Source: Selaginella moellendorffii (taxonomy: Eukaryota > Streptophyta > Lycopodiopsida > Selaginellales > Selaginellaceae). From it: a stretch of 55,796 nucleotides of DNA. The notes under the pieces were generated by a model. The model was not told where the DNA came from and searched no databases. It saw nothing but the letters and a program-made list of their open reading frames with translations. The stretch is from assembly GCF_000143415.4 (NCBI RefSeq), contig NW_003314316.1, forward strand, positions 1,078,377 to 1,134,172. Direction: 5' to 3'. Below are positions 1-10,793 of this stretch, in pieces (within the stretch, counting starts at the first letter, position 1; each line of letters begins with the position of its first letter). Made by a program: the position numbers and the translations under genes.

Positions 1-1996
1 TTGCGCCTCTGTTCTTACTCCTAAGCTGTCTCGCAGCTCCAAATCGGCGTGGATGAGTCGTATCGCCTCCAAATCCCGGATCCCGACGATGCTACTGCCG
101 CATTGCTCACGGTAAATCCCAGCGCTGCTCCTTCTTGATGGAAATTTGATTGTTCTTTCGTGGGATTCTCCTCTTTCAGGCAGAGACTGTGTATGGAGCC
201 CTACACGGATTGGAGGTAATGTACGGACATTGATAGTCTCTGGAGTGAAATTTTCGTGTTCTTGGTGCTCTCTCAGACGTTTAGCCAGATCTGCGCGTTC
301 AATTTCACGACGAAGATGACGGAAGTGCGATACATCCCAGTGGACATCGTCGATCGGCCGAGATTTGAGTATCGAGGTCTCTTGATTGGTACGATGATTA
401 GCTTTCTTCGTGTGTCTGTCTCTTCACTCATTGTAAGCTTTTCTTTTTTATCACAGACACTTCGAGGCACTATGAGCCCCTCAAGATTGTCCGGAGCGTC
501 ATTGATTCCATGGCCTACGCCAAGCTGGTGAATACTTAAAACTTTCATCATACTGTTGGTGTTGACGGATTTTTTTACGTGTTTCTAGAATGTTTTGCAC
601 TGGCATATTGTCGACACCCAATCGTTTCCTTTGGAGATTCCTTCCTTTCCTAAGCTTTGGAATGGAGCGTATACCGGAGCCGAGCGCTACACTCTAGAAG
701 ATGCCAAGGGTATTGTCGAGTAAGTCCACAATTTTTGTCCCTTTCACGTGCCAAACAAATTTTGGAATTTCGGATTGTCAGATACGCGAGGCTAAGAGGA
801 ATCAATGTGATGCCAGAGCTTGATGTTCCCGGTCATGCTGCATCCTGGTCTGATTCTCTTTTGCGTTATCAATAAGATAGATTGCTTCAATTGTGCCGGA
901 TCAACAGGGGCGTAGGCTATCCGGAACTGTGGCCCTCCGGGAACTGTACGCAACCTTTGGATGTAAGCAGTGAGTTCACTTTTGAGGTCATCGAAGGGAT
1001 CATTTCGGGCAAGTAGTGATAAACTTCCGGAGGCAGCAAAGCATTGACTCTGTTTTCCTGTAGATTTTGCAAAGACCTTTCCTTTCAAATTCATGCACCT
1101 TGGTGGTGACGAAGTCGATACAAGTAAGCCACAGAAATACTTCCAAGTTTCTCATGTTTGATGTTTAGCCTGCTGGAAGAAGACGCGACATATAGCCAGA
1201 TGGTATGTAGTCAAGTTTCGGGATCAAGTTTCGGCTTATTCTAACATGCAGGCTTGCACATAACAATTTCACCGCCAAGCAAGGCTACGAATACTTTGTT
1301 CTACGCGCGCAAAAGATTGCCCTGAAGTACGGGCTTACTCCCGTGAATTGGTAAATTCTAAAAGACTTTCTGAACTTTATAAAGCTGACAATAACAATGC
1401 CAATGCAGGGAAGAGACTTTTAATAACTTTGGTAGCAAACTCAATAACGAGACGATCATTCACAACTGGTCTAAGCTTTATCCTTACGTTTTCTTAGGAT
1501 ACTCACATTCCTGGAACTTACTTTTCAGGATAGGACCTGGTCTGGCGCCACTCGTTGTAGGAGCAGGTTTCAAGTGCATCGTGAGTGATCAAGACGTGTG
1601 GTATCTGGATCATCTCGACGTACCATGGCAAAGCTTTTACAAGAACGAGCCACTCACAAACATAACGGGAGAGCATGAGCAGAGTTTGATAATTGGAGGA
1701 GAAGTTTGCATGTGGGGCGAAACTGTGGATCCAAGCGACATACATCAAACAATCTGGCCTCGAGCGGCAGCTGCAGCCGGTGAGTCCGGGTCTCGGCCGT
1801 GTTTCTCACTCACATTTGAGCTTTTCTAGAACGCTTGTGGTCTCCGAGGAGCTTCACGGACCAGGGAACTTCGCAAGTCCATTCGAGGCTCAAAACTTTC
1901 AGGTGTTTGCTACAACAGCGAGGGATCCCTGCAGCTCCAGTAGATGAGCTTGGGCGGGTGTCTCCGCCGTATCCAGGTTCTTGTTACGACCAGTAA
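1..1996 (+). CDS. beta-N-acetylhexosaminidase (GH20), 3' part, multi-exon
   Basis: Glycoside hydrolase family 20 enzyme removing terminal GlcNAc/GalNAc from N-glycans in the vacuole or apoplast (family knowledge). Exons read as 37-111, 180-215, 277-388, 457-527, 589-719, 782-847, 908-969, 1064-1123, 1169-1202, 1252-1350, 1409-1468, 1529-1779 and 1830-1996. All junctions are GT-AG and the exons total 1224 nt, an uninterrupted frame of 407 codons plus TAA at 1994-1996. Motifs in order: VYGALHGLE, VLHWHIVDTQSFPLEIPSF, MPELDVPGHAASW, the catalytic Asp-Glu pair in HLGGDEVDT (exon 8), W-E-E-T-F-N-N-F, GGEVCMWGE, the ERLW motif, and a C-terminal SCYDQ typical of plant HEXO proteins. Introns are 45-94 bp. 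The signal peptide and N-terminus lie before the window. Its 3' end converges on the PPR gene 73 bp away. No disabling lesion is seen. Confidence 0.93.
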
Positions 1997-2069
1997 AGTA
2001 TCGCAGAATTTTTATGTAGCGTGTTAATTTACTTGCTTCTCAACAATCTCAGTGTGTACATTGCAGCTT

Positions 2070-4307
2070 TCAATGGTTATTATAAGAAGTATGCGCAAGC
2101 AGGAGATACGCTCCAGAGTTTCCTGGCTCGAGCTTGACAGCCTCGTCCACAACTTGGTTGGCTCGATGCAAATCCCCGTGAGTCCGACAGGCGCCCAGAA
2201 CACTTGTCCATCCCACTGCCCCCAGCAGCTTGGACGTTTTCATCACGAGCTCCTCGGCGTCCCGCAGCCGTCCAGCTCGTCCCAGCAGATCAATCACGCA
2301 GACGTAGTGCTCCTCCCGCGGCTCGACTCCAAAGTCCTCGGTCATCGACACAAAGTAGCTCCAGGCCTCGTCCACCATCCCTGCGTGAGCACACGAGGAG
2401 AGAATGCTGATATACGTCACCTCGTCAGGCTCCAGGCCCTGGAGTGCCATCATCCAGTACAGCTCTCTGGCCCCGACTCGAGCTCCACTGCGGGTGTGAG
2501 CGGCGATGATGGCGGTCCAGGACACCAGGTCCTTGATCGGCATCCTCGCGAAGACGTCTCGAGCTCGATCGAGGCTACCCAACTTTGCAAACATGTTGAT
2601 GATCCCGGTTCCAAGGACGAGGCCGAGCTCATAGCCACTGGCGACTATTCGCTCGTAGAGCTTCCTCCCGGCAGCTCCTAGCGACGGCGACTCGGTACAT
2701 GCCTCGAGCAGAGCCACGAAGGTGCGATGGTTTGGCAGCGAGCAGCCTTCTACGTTCATCCGGTAGAAGATCTCGAGAGCTTCCTCGTAGAGCCTGTGCT
2801 GGATGCAAGCACCGATGATGGCGTTCCAGGCAGCGACGTCCTTGTCAACGATCCTGGCAAAGGCAGACTTGGCATTCGCGAGATCTCCGCAGTTGCTGTA
2901 GAAGTCGACGAGAGCAGTGCCGATCACAGCAGTAGCTTCCAGCCGAGGAGGGATGATCCGGTGGATAGCCCTTCCATCATCCGACCACTTCTTCGTGGAG
3001 CAGGCATTGAGAACGCTGGCAAAGATGACTTCGTCCGGCTGGAGAGTGGGATCCTTCTCCTCTAGCAGCGACCGAAACAGCGCCAGCGCTCTCTCGGGAC
3101 GGCCTTGCTGGGCATTCGCCGCGATGATGAACATCCACGACTTCAAGTCCCTGGAAGCCATAGCCGCGAAGAACTCTCCAGCTTCGTCCAAGCTCCGGCA
3201 CTTGATATACATGGTGAGCACGGTGTTCATCAGGACCAGCGATCTGTCCAAGCCCAAGTTGACGATCTCGGAGTGGATCTCCCGGCCGCGCTCCAGCCAC
3301 CGCATCGTGGAGCAAGCACTGAGCACGCTCAAGAAGGTAACTTCGTTTGGCTTGGATCCCTCTCTCATCATCCTCCTGTACAGATCAAATGCCTCCTCGG
3401 CATGCCCGTGCTGGGCATACGCTGCGATGAGAGCGCTCCAGGTGACCACCGTCTTGGCAGTCATGGATTCGAAGACTTTGGTGGCCAGATCGAAGAGCCC
3501 GCGTTTGCCATACATGTTGACGAGCGCGGTGGCCAGACCCATGTCGGTTTCCAGCCCGGTTCCAGCGAGCCTCGCGTGGATCGCTGTTCCTTTCTCGATC
3601 CAGCCGAGCGCCGAGCAAGCCCCGATCGCGGTCGTGAAGCTCACGGCGTTAGGCGCTGGATCGCTGGGCATCTGGTCGAAGAGATCGATGGCTTCGCGCT
3701 GGAGTCCCGCGAGAACGTACGCCCGGAGCATCGAGTTGAAGGAAGCGACGCTCTTGAGCCTGGACGGGATGGCCAGGAACGCTCGCCGGGCCTCGGCGAT
3801 GGAGCCGGATCTTCCATACATGTGAACGATCGCGTTGCCGAGATTGGCGAGATGGTGATCGAAGCCGCAAGAGACGATCCTGTTGTGGAGGATCCTCCCC
3901 CTTTTGAGATCCCCTGATGATCCACAGGCGACGATGAGGTTCAAGAATGTGATCGCGTTGGGCCGCTCGCCAAGGCAATCCATTCTCCACAGCGCCTGGA
4001 TCGCCTCCCTGGAATCCCCGGCCTGGGCAAATGCCGCGATGAGCAGCGTCCACGAGTAGACGTTCTTGCACGCGATGGCGTCGAAGACGTGCCTGGCGTT
4101 GCTAATGGACCCACACTTGGAATACGTCTCCACGAGGAGATTGCCGAGATAGGTGCTGATGCCCAGGCCACGGTTCCTGGCGAGAATGCAAGCGTGTACC
4201 TTCCTGGCCCGCGGGAGCGACCGATCTCGCGAGCACTGCCGGAGGAGCGCCGCCAAGGCATCGTCGCTGTGGGATCTCTGGAGCTGCCGCTCGAAGTCTA
4301 GATCCAA
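2070..4307 (-). CDS. PLS-class pentatricopeptide-repeat protein, truncated E domain
   Basis: Intronless 745-codon frame ending TGA at 2070-2072. PPR proteins bind organellar RNA one base per repeat; PLS-class members usually act in C-to-U editing or RNA processing in chloroplasts or mitochondria (family knowledge). Repeats start near residue 50 (ETYSKCGSISNARHVFDAI, then KNVYSWTLLIAAFAQ) and run as alternating P, L and S motifs to about residue 690. There HYVCVIDLLGRAGRLRDAEE and WTSVLGACRTHGDLHRANQV lead into an E motif that stops after GAYLLLAHTSYNNH. The rest of E and any DYW deaminase domain are absent, so it would need a partner to edit. Oddity: the first codon (4305-4307) is TTG and there is no in-frame ATG between the upstream TGA and a Met more than 100 residues in. 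Either the start was lost, a small 5' exon exists, or the locus is decaying. An AGGGTTTTTGG telo-box-like element lies about 40 bp upstream. Confidence 0.85.
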   Translation of the reverse strand: MDLDFERQLQRSHSDDALAALLRQCSRDRSLPRARKVHACILARNRGLGISTYLGNLLVETYSKCGSISNARHVFDAIACKNVYSWTLLIAAFAQAGDSREAIQALWRMDCLGERPNAITFLNLIVACGSSGDLKRGRILHNRIVSCGFDHHLANLGNAIVHMYGRSGSIAEARRAFLAIPSRLKSVASFNSMLRAYVLAGLQREAIDLFDQMPSDPAPNAVSFTTAIGACSALGWIEKGTAIHARLAGTGLETDMGLATALVNMYGKRGLFDLATKVFESMTAKTVVTWSALIAAYAQHGHAEEAFDLYRRMMREGSKPNEVTFLSVLSACSTMRWLERGREIHSEIVNLGLDRSLVLMNTVLTMYIKCRSLDEAGEFFAAMASRDLKSWMFIIAANAQQGRPERALALFRSLLEEKDPTLQPDEVIFASVLNACSTKKWSDDGRAIHRIIPPRLEATAVIGTALVDFYSNCGDLANAKSAFARIVDKDVAAWNAIIGACIQHRLYEEALEIFYRMNVEGCSLPNHRTFVALLEACTESPSLGAAGRKLYERIVASGYELGLVLGTGIINMFAKLGSLDRARDVFARMPIKDLVSWTAIIAAHTRSGARVGARELYWMMALQGLEPDEVTYISILSSCAHAGMVDEAWSYFVSMTEDFGVEPREEHYVCVIDLLGRAGRLRDAEELVMKTSKLLGAVGWTSVLGACRTHGDLHRANQVVDEAVKLEPGNSGAYLLLAHTSYNNH

Positions 4308-5796
4308 ATCCCCTATTTCTTGGATCCTCTCTCACCAAAAACCCTAATCTTCTTCTCTGTTAAGGTAGTGTTGAAATTCAAAATTTTGGCGGCATTAAAG
4401 CACCTGCAAGCAAAGAAATAAGAATGTTTCTAATATTATTTTTCTTTGTATGTTGAGTTCCTGTTAGCTAAATTGCTGAAGCTAAATTGTTTTTTCTAGT
4501 CTTGGGTCCTACTATAAATGAAGAAAGCAACTCTTTGACTTTTTCTCCACAATCAAGTAATAAGAACTTTTAAAGTTGCAATTTCTAAATCATTCACAAG
4601 CTAAAATAATAAGCCTAAAACTTTAAACTAATAAAATGGTATTATTACCCAGTAAAAGTCAATGCATTTGATTGTCACAGCACACAATCATTACCACTTT
4701 GTCGTTTCAATTTTTCTGTATAAAGATTGTTTAATTAATCTTTATTTACAGTCATGTTGAATGGACTTTTAAAGAGTTAATAAAAGTTATTAGTCACATT
4801 TTTTATTATGTTCCATAACATTTTCTATAATCAAAAAGTGCACACACAGTATATATCTTAACTACATAATTTCTTTGATTGTTTAAAATGCTTTGGAAAT
4901 TATTGTTTACTTACTAAGTCAGCAATGGAGGCATTAGAGTAAATTTATACAATTTTTTAACAAAATCATACACAACCCATCAAAAATCAATTGAAACAAA
5001 TGCATATCCTAATTTTTTTCATTTGTATATTGAATTATAAGTAAAAGACATATTAAAAATATATATAAAAACCAAGAAGAGCATTATTTTAAAGCTAAAC
5101 TAACTAGTTTAGATTTGCTAAACAAAAGGAATCATATGAACCATAATTGCCCAGAAAAGAAGGATCTGCCGAAGAGCTAGGATTGATTGCTATAAAAACA
5201 TTCCTTATCCATACTAGAAACTGGACTGGGGGAAGAAGGCAATAGCAACAACAATCCACCATGGCACCCATCAATTTTGGAAGAACGAGGAGAAGAGTAG
5301 CACTTCAGCTTTTGCCTCCTTAGTTCCTTGAGAAAACTGAGCTCTCTACTTATGGCAGGCTGTCTTCCAATGTTTAGCGGACAGTCCATCACTCTATGAG
5401 TTGATTCAAAACAAATGTGTGAGTTGGCGGGATTGTCACTCCCACTGCCCTTATCAATATGAGTTTATAAACTATAATTTATAAACAAATTCGAAATGAA
5501 TAAGAAGTATAGAAAATAAGGGTAAGATTCTTGCTGAAATTAATTTAAGATTGACAAGTCAATGCTATGGTCACTGGGTAACACCATTCTGTGAAGATTG
5601 TGCTCACCAGTATGCATCCATCCGGCGAGAAATGAATCCCCCGACTGGATGTATTGGAACCATAATATACTCACTCAGGAAGAGGATGCACCTGACAAGG
5701 CTATGTATGAGAAGTGGGACCTGTTTGCAAATTGCTCACAAAGTTCTTGGCAATTGTTGCCAAGAACAATGCCTTCATCTGCGGATGCTCGCTTAG
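4308..5796. other. AT-rich intergenic region between the PPR loci
   Basis: The first 50 bp next to the minus-strand PPR gene hold an AAACCCTA telo-box (plus-strand reading), common in plant 5' leaders. From about 4380 to 5160 the sequence is strongly AT-rich with only scattered short frames. 5177-5392 (-) and 5551-5796 (+) are open for 71 and 81 codons, but neither shows a recognisable motif. The second ends with a TAG directly before the ATG of the next PPR locus, so it could be 5' leader. Nothing else is supportable here. Confidence 0.5.
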
Positions 5797-7797
5797 ATGG
5801 TTACTCACAGCTGTGCAACGATCCAACTCCACAACTACGATCTTGTAGGCCTAGATCAGCGGCCTCTCTCTTTGAGCACAAAACTTGCCGCCTACATCCG
5901 TGCCAGGGACGTTGTCAGGGCAAAAGGAACTTTCGATGCAATGCCAGAGAGGGATCTTGTTTCATGGAACTCGATGATTGCCGTATTTGCCAAAAACGGG
6001 CATCTAGTAGAGGCGGCAGAGCTCTTTCAGTCCATGCCTGGGTGGAACTCGATCTCTTGGAACTCGATGCTGAGTGGGTATTTGCGCAACAACGAGTTCC
6101 TGATGGCTAAAGAGGTTTTTAATGCGATGCCAAATCCTAATCTTTTCTCGTGGACTGCAATGCTTACAGCATTTGCCAGGAACGGGCTTCCAGAAGATGC
6201 TTTGGAGATCTTTGAGACCATGCCGGTTTGGAGCATCATCTCCTGGAATGCAGTGCTAGATGCGTTTTCTCGAGCTGGAAAGCTGGAGAAATCGAGGATA
6301 ATCTTTGGCGCCATGCCAGAGCACGATGCCGTTTCCTCCACTGCTATGCTCGTTGTATATGCCCAGCAAGGGCATCTTGCCATCTCGAGAGAGATCTTTG
6401 CGAAGAGAATGCCGCACAAGGATCTCATTTGCTGGAACGCGATGCTCTCGGCTCTGGCAGATCACGGTCATGTGGAAGAGGCCAAGGCACTATTTGATGC
6501 CATGCCGGAGCGATCCATCTCGTCCTGGAACGCTCTAATCTCGTGCTACTCTCAGAATGGCCACTTCCAGGAATCCCAGCGCACTTTCGATCGAATGCCG
6601 GAGAGGGATGCGATCTCCTGGAACGCGATGGTGATCGCTTTCGCACAGCACGGGCAGCTCCAAGAATCGCGACGCACCTTCGATTCCATGCCAGAGCGCG
6701 GCCTCGCGAGTTACAACGCGATGCTCGCCTCTTATGCCCAACACGGGGATCTGGAGCGGGCCAGAGAGATCTTTTCATCCATGAAGCTCTGCAACCTCTT
6801 GTCGTGGAACATCATGCTTGCAGCGCACGCACAGTCCGGAGGCTCGATTGAAGGAGCAAAGAAGATCTTCGATAGCATGCCATAGCGTGATCAGATTTCC
6901 TGGAATTCGATGCTCTTGGTCAGTGTGGAAGCACTTAAGTGTTCTGCTGATTTGGAAGATCTTGAGAGACTCTTCTTCACTCTAATGCCGCTTCACGATC
7001 TCGTGTCATGTAATCTGATGATCACGGGATTCGCAAAGACCAAAAATATTGAGAGAGCAAAGCACGTATTTGATGAAACCCCGGAGAAGAATTTTCTAGC
7101 TTGGAACACAATGCTTTCCGCATATGCCGAAACTGGGCAGTTTGATCAAGCTGAGTCAATGTTCTACATGATGCCATTCAGGAGCTTGGCTTCTTCTAGC
7201 ATGATGTTATCCGTTCTAGCAAGTACAAAAAGGCTTAAATGTGCGGAGATTCTCTTTAGCGAGATTCCATATCGGGACACTTCCTCTTGGAACTCGATGA
7301 TTTCTGCCTACGCCCAGAACGGACATCTCAAAAGAGCTCGCAAAGTTTTTAATGCTATGCCTCACTTAAGCTCGGTCTCATGGAGCTCCATGATGGTGGC
7401 ATATACCCGCTCTGGGCATCCTGAAGATGCTCTTGATCTCTTTCGAGATTTGGAACTCCAAGGGTATGTTCCTGACGAGGCATGTTTCTTGTGTGCTCTT
7501 ATTGGATCCAGTCATACTGGGGACTTATCTTCTGGGTGGAGGCTCTTTTGTGCAATCAGTAGCGACCACAGCATGAAACCCAACAAGGATCACTATGGCT
7601 GTATGATTGACATGCTGGGAAGAGGAGCCCACTCGGTCGATGCCACAGAGCTTCTAAAGCAAATGCCTTTTGTCCCTGATTTACGAGAAGTGGTCTCGTC
7701 TCTGTTGCTGGGCGTGGGCTGTGGGATCGTTTGTGTTTCTTGCCAACATTCACTTTCAGGCCATGTTTCTCTGTTAACTATATTTGAATGGTTATAA
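5797..7797 (+). pseudogene. S-motif-rich PPR protein gene interrupted by one in-frame TAG
   Basis: One reading frame runs from ATG at 5797 to 7797 but carries TAG at 6883-6885, splitting it into 362 and 295 codons. Both halves are the same protein: about 16 consecutive 31-residue S-type PPR motifs of the pattern FDAMPERDxxSWNxM, then one longer P/L-type motif (GYVPDEACFLCALIGSSHTG) and HYGCMIDMLGRGAHSVDATE. The TAG sits exactly at the conserved residue after FDSMP in the eleventh motif, and the motif resumes with RDQISWNSM. After FVPDLREV the expected E-domain start is lost, and fragments reappear in another frame (FLANIHFQ), suggesting a second lesion near 7695-7720. An array of almost only S motifs is a known type in lycophyte and moss PPR families. 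A functional short 362-aa protein is possible but unlikely. No intron removes the stop cleanly. Confidence 0.8.
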
Positions 7798-8827
7798 GTA
7801 TGTTTTAGAAGCTTAGTATAATGAAGGTTTTATTTGAGCATTTTAGTGAATTCAGTGACCTTGTCTGGGCTTTGAGTGGATTTCTTGATCGCTTCCACGC
7901 ACAGGGTACCAGTTCTCATAGTCTAGTAGAAATTATTCCATTCGAAATGAATTCTGCGGAATTCAGCCAACCCATGCTATAGCGCCTGCCAAAAGATCAG
8001 AAAACTTGTTGCGACTTTTATAGATAGATAGAAAGATGTTTACACCCGGGGAGCATACGTAGAATTCCCCAGTCTCTCAACCGTGAAGGCAAATGATGTA
8101 AATTGTGTTTGCTATGGCCATCACTAGACCGTGTCAAGGCTTTATGGAAGTCTACAAAGCATCATATCAATTGCTTTCCCATCACCATCATGTATATAAA
8201 TAATATGATGGTGTCTGGAGTGTCATGCTATGTCGATTTCCTTGAAATCTACAACAAGTTCTCTACCAAGCTCTGGGATCGTCTACATGGGAGAGAAAAC
8301 TAATGGATGCCAGTCTGGAGGAGGTGAAAGTTTCTTATGAATTTCTTCGGGAACATGGAACAACTCCGGCACTAAGTCTGAAACAGGGAGTAGTTTGGAT
8401 GAGCAGAGAGCAAATGGAGGAAGTATCTGGAGACCGATGAAACAAAGAGCCATAACAGGAATGACAATGTTTCTTCTCATGCAGATGGGGGAGAATAAAA
8501 TGCTTGAAAAATATTTTTAAATATGTCATCACTTACATTCTATCTTTCAATTGCTTTCCCACCATATTATGGAGCGTTGACACCGATTACATTTTCTTCA
8601 GATTAATTAGAAATGTAGCACAGCAAATTAATTTTGTATATAAATATATTTAGATTAAAAATATTAGTGTATAGTCATAAAAAATAAAATAAAAAACACA
8701 ATTATCTAGAACAATAATATAATATAACATTAAAAAATATTTTAAAATTAATTTCTAATTTAATAAAATAAAAACTTTATATTATATATTTTTAATTACA
8801 TTTATTTAGTAATAGTTAAATATTTTA
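7798..8827. other. intergenic, no supportable gene
   Basis: Unique-looking sequence of mixed composition to about 8500, then very AT-rich with short A/T runs. Open frames at 8103-8303 (+) and 8283-8532 (-) are under 70 codons and match nothing I recognise. Confidence 0.5.
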
Positions 8828-9214
8828 TTACCACATATAATATCTCATAGGTATACTCCATTCATTTGGATATAATGCCTGTCTATGAGTCATAAAAATT
8901 GCATATGAAAATATATACCATTCGATGTTAGGTTGTCCTCCATAATCAGAATTACCTGCCTTATATACTGTAAAAGTAGTATTTTTCATATTTTCTAATT
9001 TTGCAGTGCACCAAAATTCCGTTGTTCCAAACCATTTCTCATTAAATTCAAATGGCATTCCTTGACGATCATTAAGATTTTTTATACCCATATCATCATC
9101 TGCTGATGCACAATGTAATTCTAATTTTGAACCCACTCTATTGAAAACATTTACAGCTATTTTACCATTAGAAGTAAAAAATAATATTAATAATACTATT
9201 AATGTTAAATTCAT
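8828..9214 (-). CDS. S-protein homologue (plant self-incompatibility S1 family), secreted
   Basis: Complete 128-codon frame with ATG at 9214 and stop TAA at 8828. Residues 1-17 are a hydrophobic signal peptide (MNLTLIVLLILFFTSNG). The mature part follows the SPH/S1 pattern: VNVFNRVG, LELHCASADDDMGIKNL with the hallmark Cys and acidic run, then FEFNEKWFGTTEFWC with the second Cys, and aromatic residues near the C-terminus. S1 proteins are small secreted ligands; the founder triggers pollen rejection in Papaver, while most homologues have no assigned role. The gene is intronless, as usual for the family. Codons are strikingly A/T-ending, unlike the PPR and hexosaminidase genes nearby, and it lies in an AT-rich island. 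A TATATAACC box lies about 45-55 bp before the ATG. No lesion is visible. Expression is unproven. Confidence 0.75.
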   Translation of the reverse strand: MNLTLIVLLILFFTSNGKIAVNVFNRVGSKLELHCASADDDMGIKNLNDRQGMPFEFNEKWFGTTEFWCTAKLENMKNTTFTVYKAGNSDYGGQPNIEWYIFSYAIFMTHRQALYPNEWSIPMRYYMW

Positions 9215-9288
9215 TGTAAGTGATTATATTACTATGTAGTTATACTCTAAAATATGGTTATATATGATTAAAAAACATAAACATAAAA

Positions 9289-9356
9289 ATATGAAAGGAA
9301 TTAGTTACATTTTATGTTTCGAATATGAAAGGAATTAGTTACATTTTATGTTTCGA
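9289..9356. repeat. perfect tandem duplication, 34 bp x 2
   Basis: Two adjacent identical 34-bp units beginning ATATGAAAGGAATTAG, in the AT-rich DNA upstream of the S-protein homologue start (about 75 bp away). Identity implies a recent event. Confidence 0.9.
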
Positions 9357-9690
9357 ATATTTTATGTGATTCATAATAAGCAATGCTGCAATAGCAACGA
9401 TCAAAATGGACAAATTTTATAAATAATAATAAAAAATATTATTGATAATGTCAAAAAGTAGATCATTTTAAATTTATAATTTATAAAAATGACTTCCTTT
9501 TCAACATTATTTTTTGTTTTCTTAAGAAAATCTGTAGAGGACTAGGGTGGTAGTGGACATACCTAGAATATCCTTGGATATTCTTGGATATTCTACCATG
9601 TAACGGTTGCTATTCATTTAGATTAATATTGTATTTATAATTTATAAACTTTTCTAAGAACTTCTTATTCCTACTATCTGTGAGGGCCAA

Positions 9691-10791
9691 GTGTACGGCT
9701 ACGATCTCGAGCTTGAGTTGCAGTCGTTGTGGGTGGTGCCGAGTCAAGCTTTTGCCATCATTATTGGTATGGATTGGTTGCAGCGCAATCATGCCAAGTG
9801 TGCCTTTGAGGCTTTTCTCCCTTGTCTCATACTTCCTTATATTTCATCCATTCCTCTCACTTCCATACCTCTTCGTCCCTCTACTTCTACATCTGTTTCT
9901 ATTACTTTTGTTTCCCCACTATTTCCTCCTATGTTTCTATCTTGTTTTGCTCTTCCCTTTTCCGATCCCTCCAAAGATCTTTGTGTTGCAGCTGTTGACC
10001 GGCTCATGAAGGAGTATTCTGATCTCTTTGAATTTGACCTATCGTTTGGGGCCAAGATTGCCACACGTCATCCGATTCCAACCGGGGATGCTCGTCCCAT
10101 CAAGGTTTCGGTTCGTCATCGGTCACCCAAGGAGATCAAGATTTTACGTGTAAACGTCAAAGAGATGTTGGAGAAGGGTGTTATTCAGAAGTCGCGGAGT
10201 CCTTGGGTATGTGAACCTCATCTTATGACGAAGTCTGATGGGAGTATTCGTTTCTGCATCGACTATCGTCCGTTAAATGAAGTGACGATCCCAGATGTGT
10301 ACCCTCTTCCTCACACGGCTGATCTTTTGGATCGTCTAGGGCAAAGTCGTTGGTTCACCAAGCTCGATCTTGCTTCTCGGTACTGGCAAGTACCAATGGC
10401 CGAAGAAGATATTCCTAAGACTGCTTTTCGTACACCATTTGGTTTGTGCGAGTTCTTGGTGATGCTGTTTAGTCTGAACAATGCTCCAGCAACTTTCCAG
10501 CGAATGATGAACGAGGTTCTTTGTGATATGCTAGAGGTGACTGCTGACTTCATTAATGATGTCTTGATTCACTCGGAGGGGACGTGGGAGGAGCACATTC
10601 GTGATGTGTGTAAAGTGTTGGATCGGCTACGGGACGTTGGTTTAAAGCTGAAGCGGTCGAAGTGCGTATTTGGGTCCAAAGACACAACTTATCTTGGGTA
10701 CCATATTTCTCGTGAAGGTTTGCAAGTTGATCCTGACAAACTTGTAGCCGTTCTAAAGTTCCCTACTCCGAAGTGTGTGAATGATGTGTAG
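9691..10791 (+). pseudogene. gypsy-1 protease end and reverse transcriptase
   Basis: Frame of 366 codons. Residues about 22-33 (AIIIGMDWLQRNHAKC) are the C-terminal end of a gypsy aspartic protease. RT begins near residue 105 with EYSDLFEFDL and shows EMLEKGVIQKSRSPW, KSDGSIRFCIDYRPLNEVT, the first catalytic Asp in FTKLDLASRYWQ, and APATFQRMMNEVL. The active-site box normally written YxDD reads FINDVLIHS, with Asn replacing the first Asp, so the enzyme would be dead even without other damage. It stops at TAG (10789-10791), which lies in the LARD A target site. Across the insertion the frame continues with RFLGKVQYLGRFV at 18580. Confidence 0.9.
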
Positions 10792-10793
10792 CG

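Noticed and set aside
5551-5796. 81-codon frame directly before the second PPR locus
   Set aside because: Same frame but closed by TAG next to the PPR ATG; no motif and no composition change supports coding.
6883-6885. RNA editing of the PPR TAG codon
   Set aside because: Plant editing is organellar; a nuclear transcript would not be repaired this way.
9679-9705. Full 5' LTR for gypsy-1
   Set aside because: Only the first 27 bp match the 3' LTR start before protease coding sequence begins.
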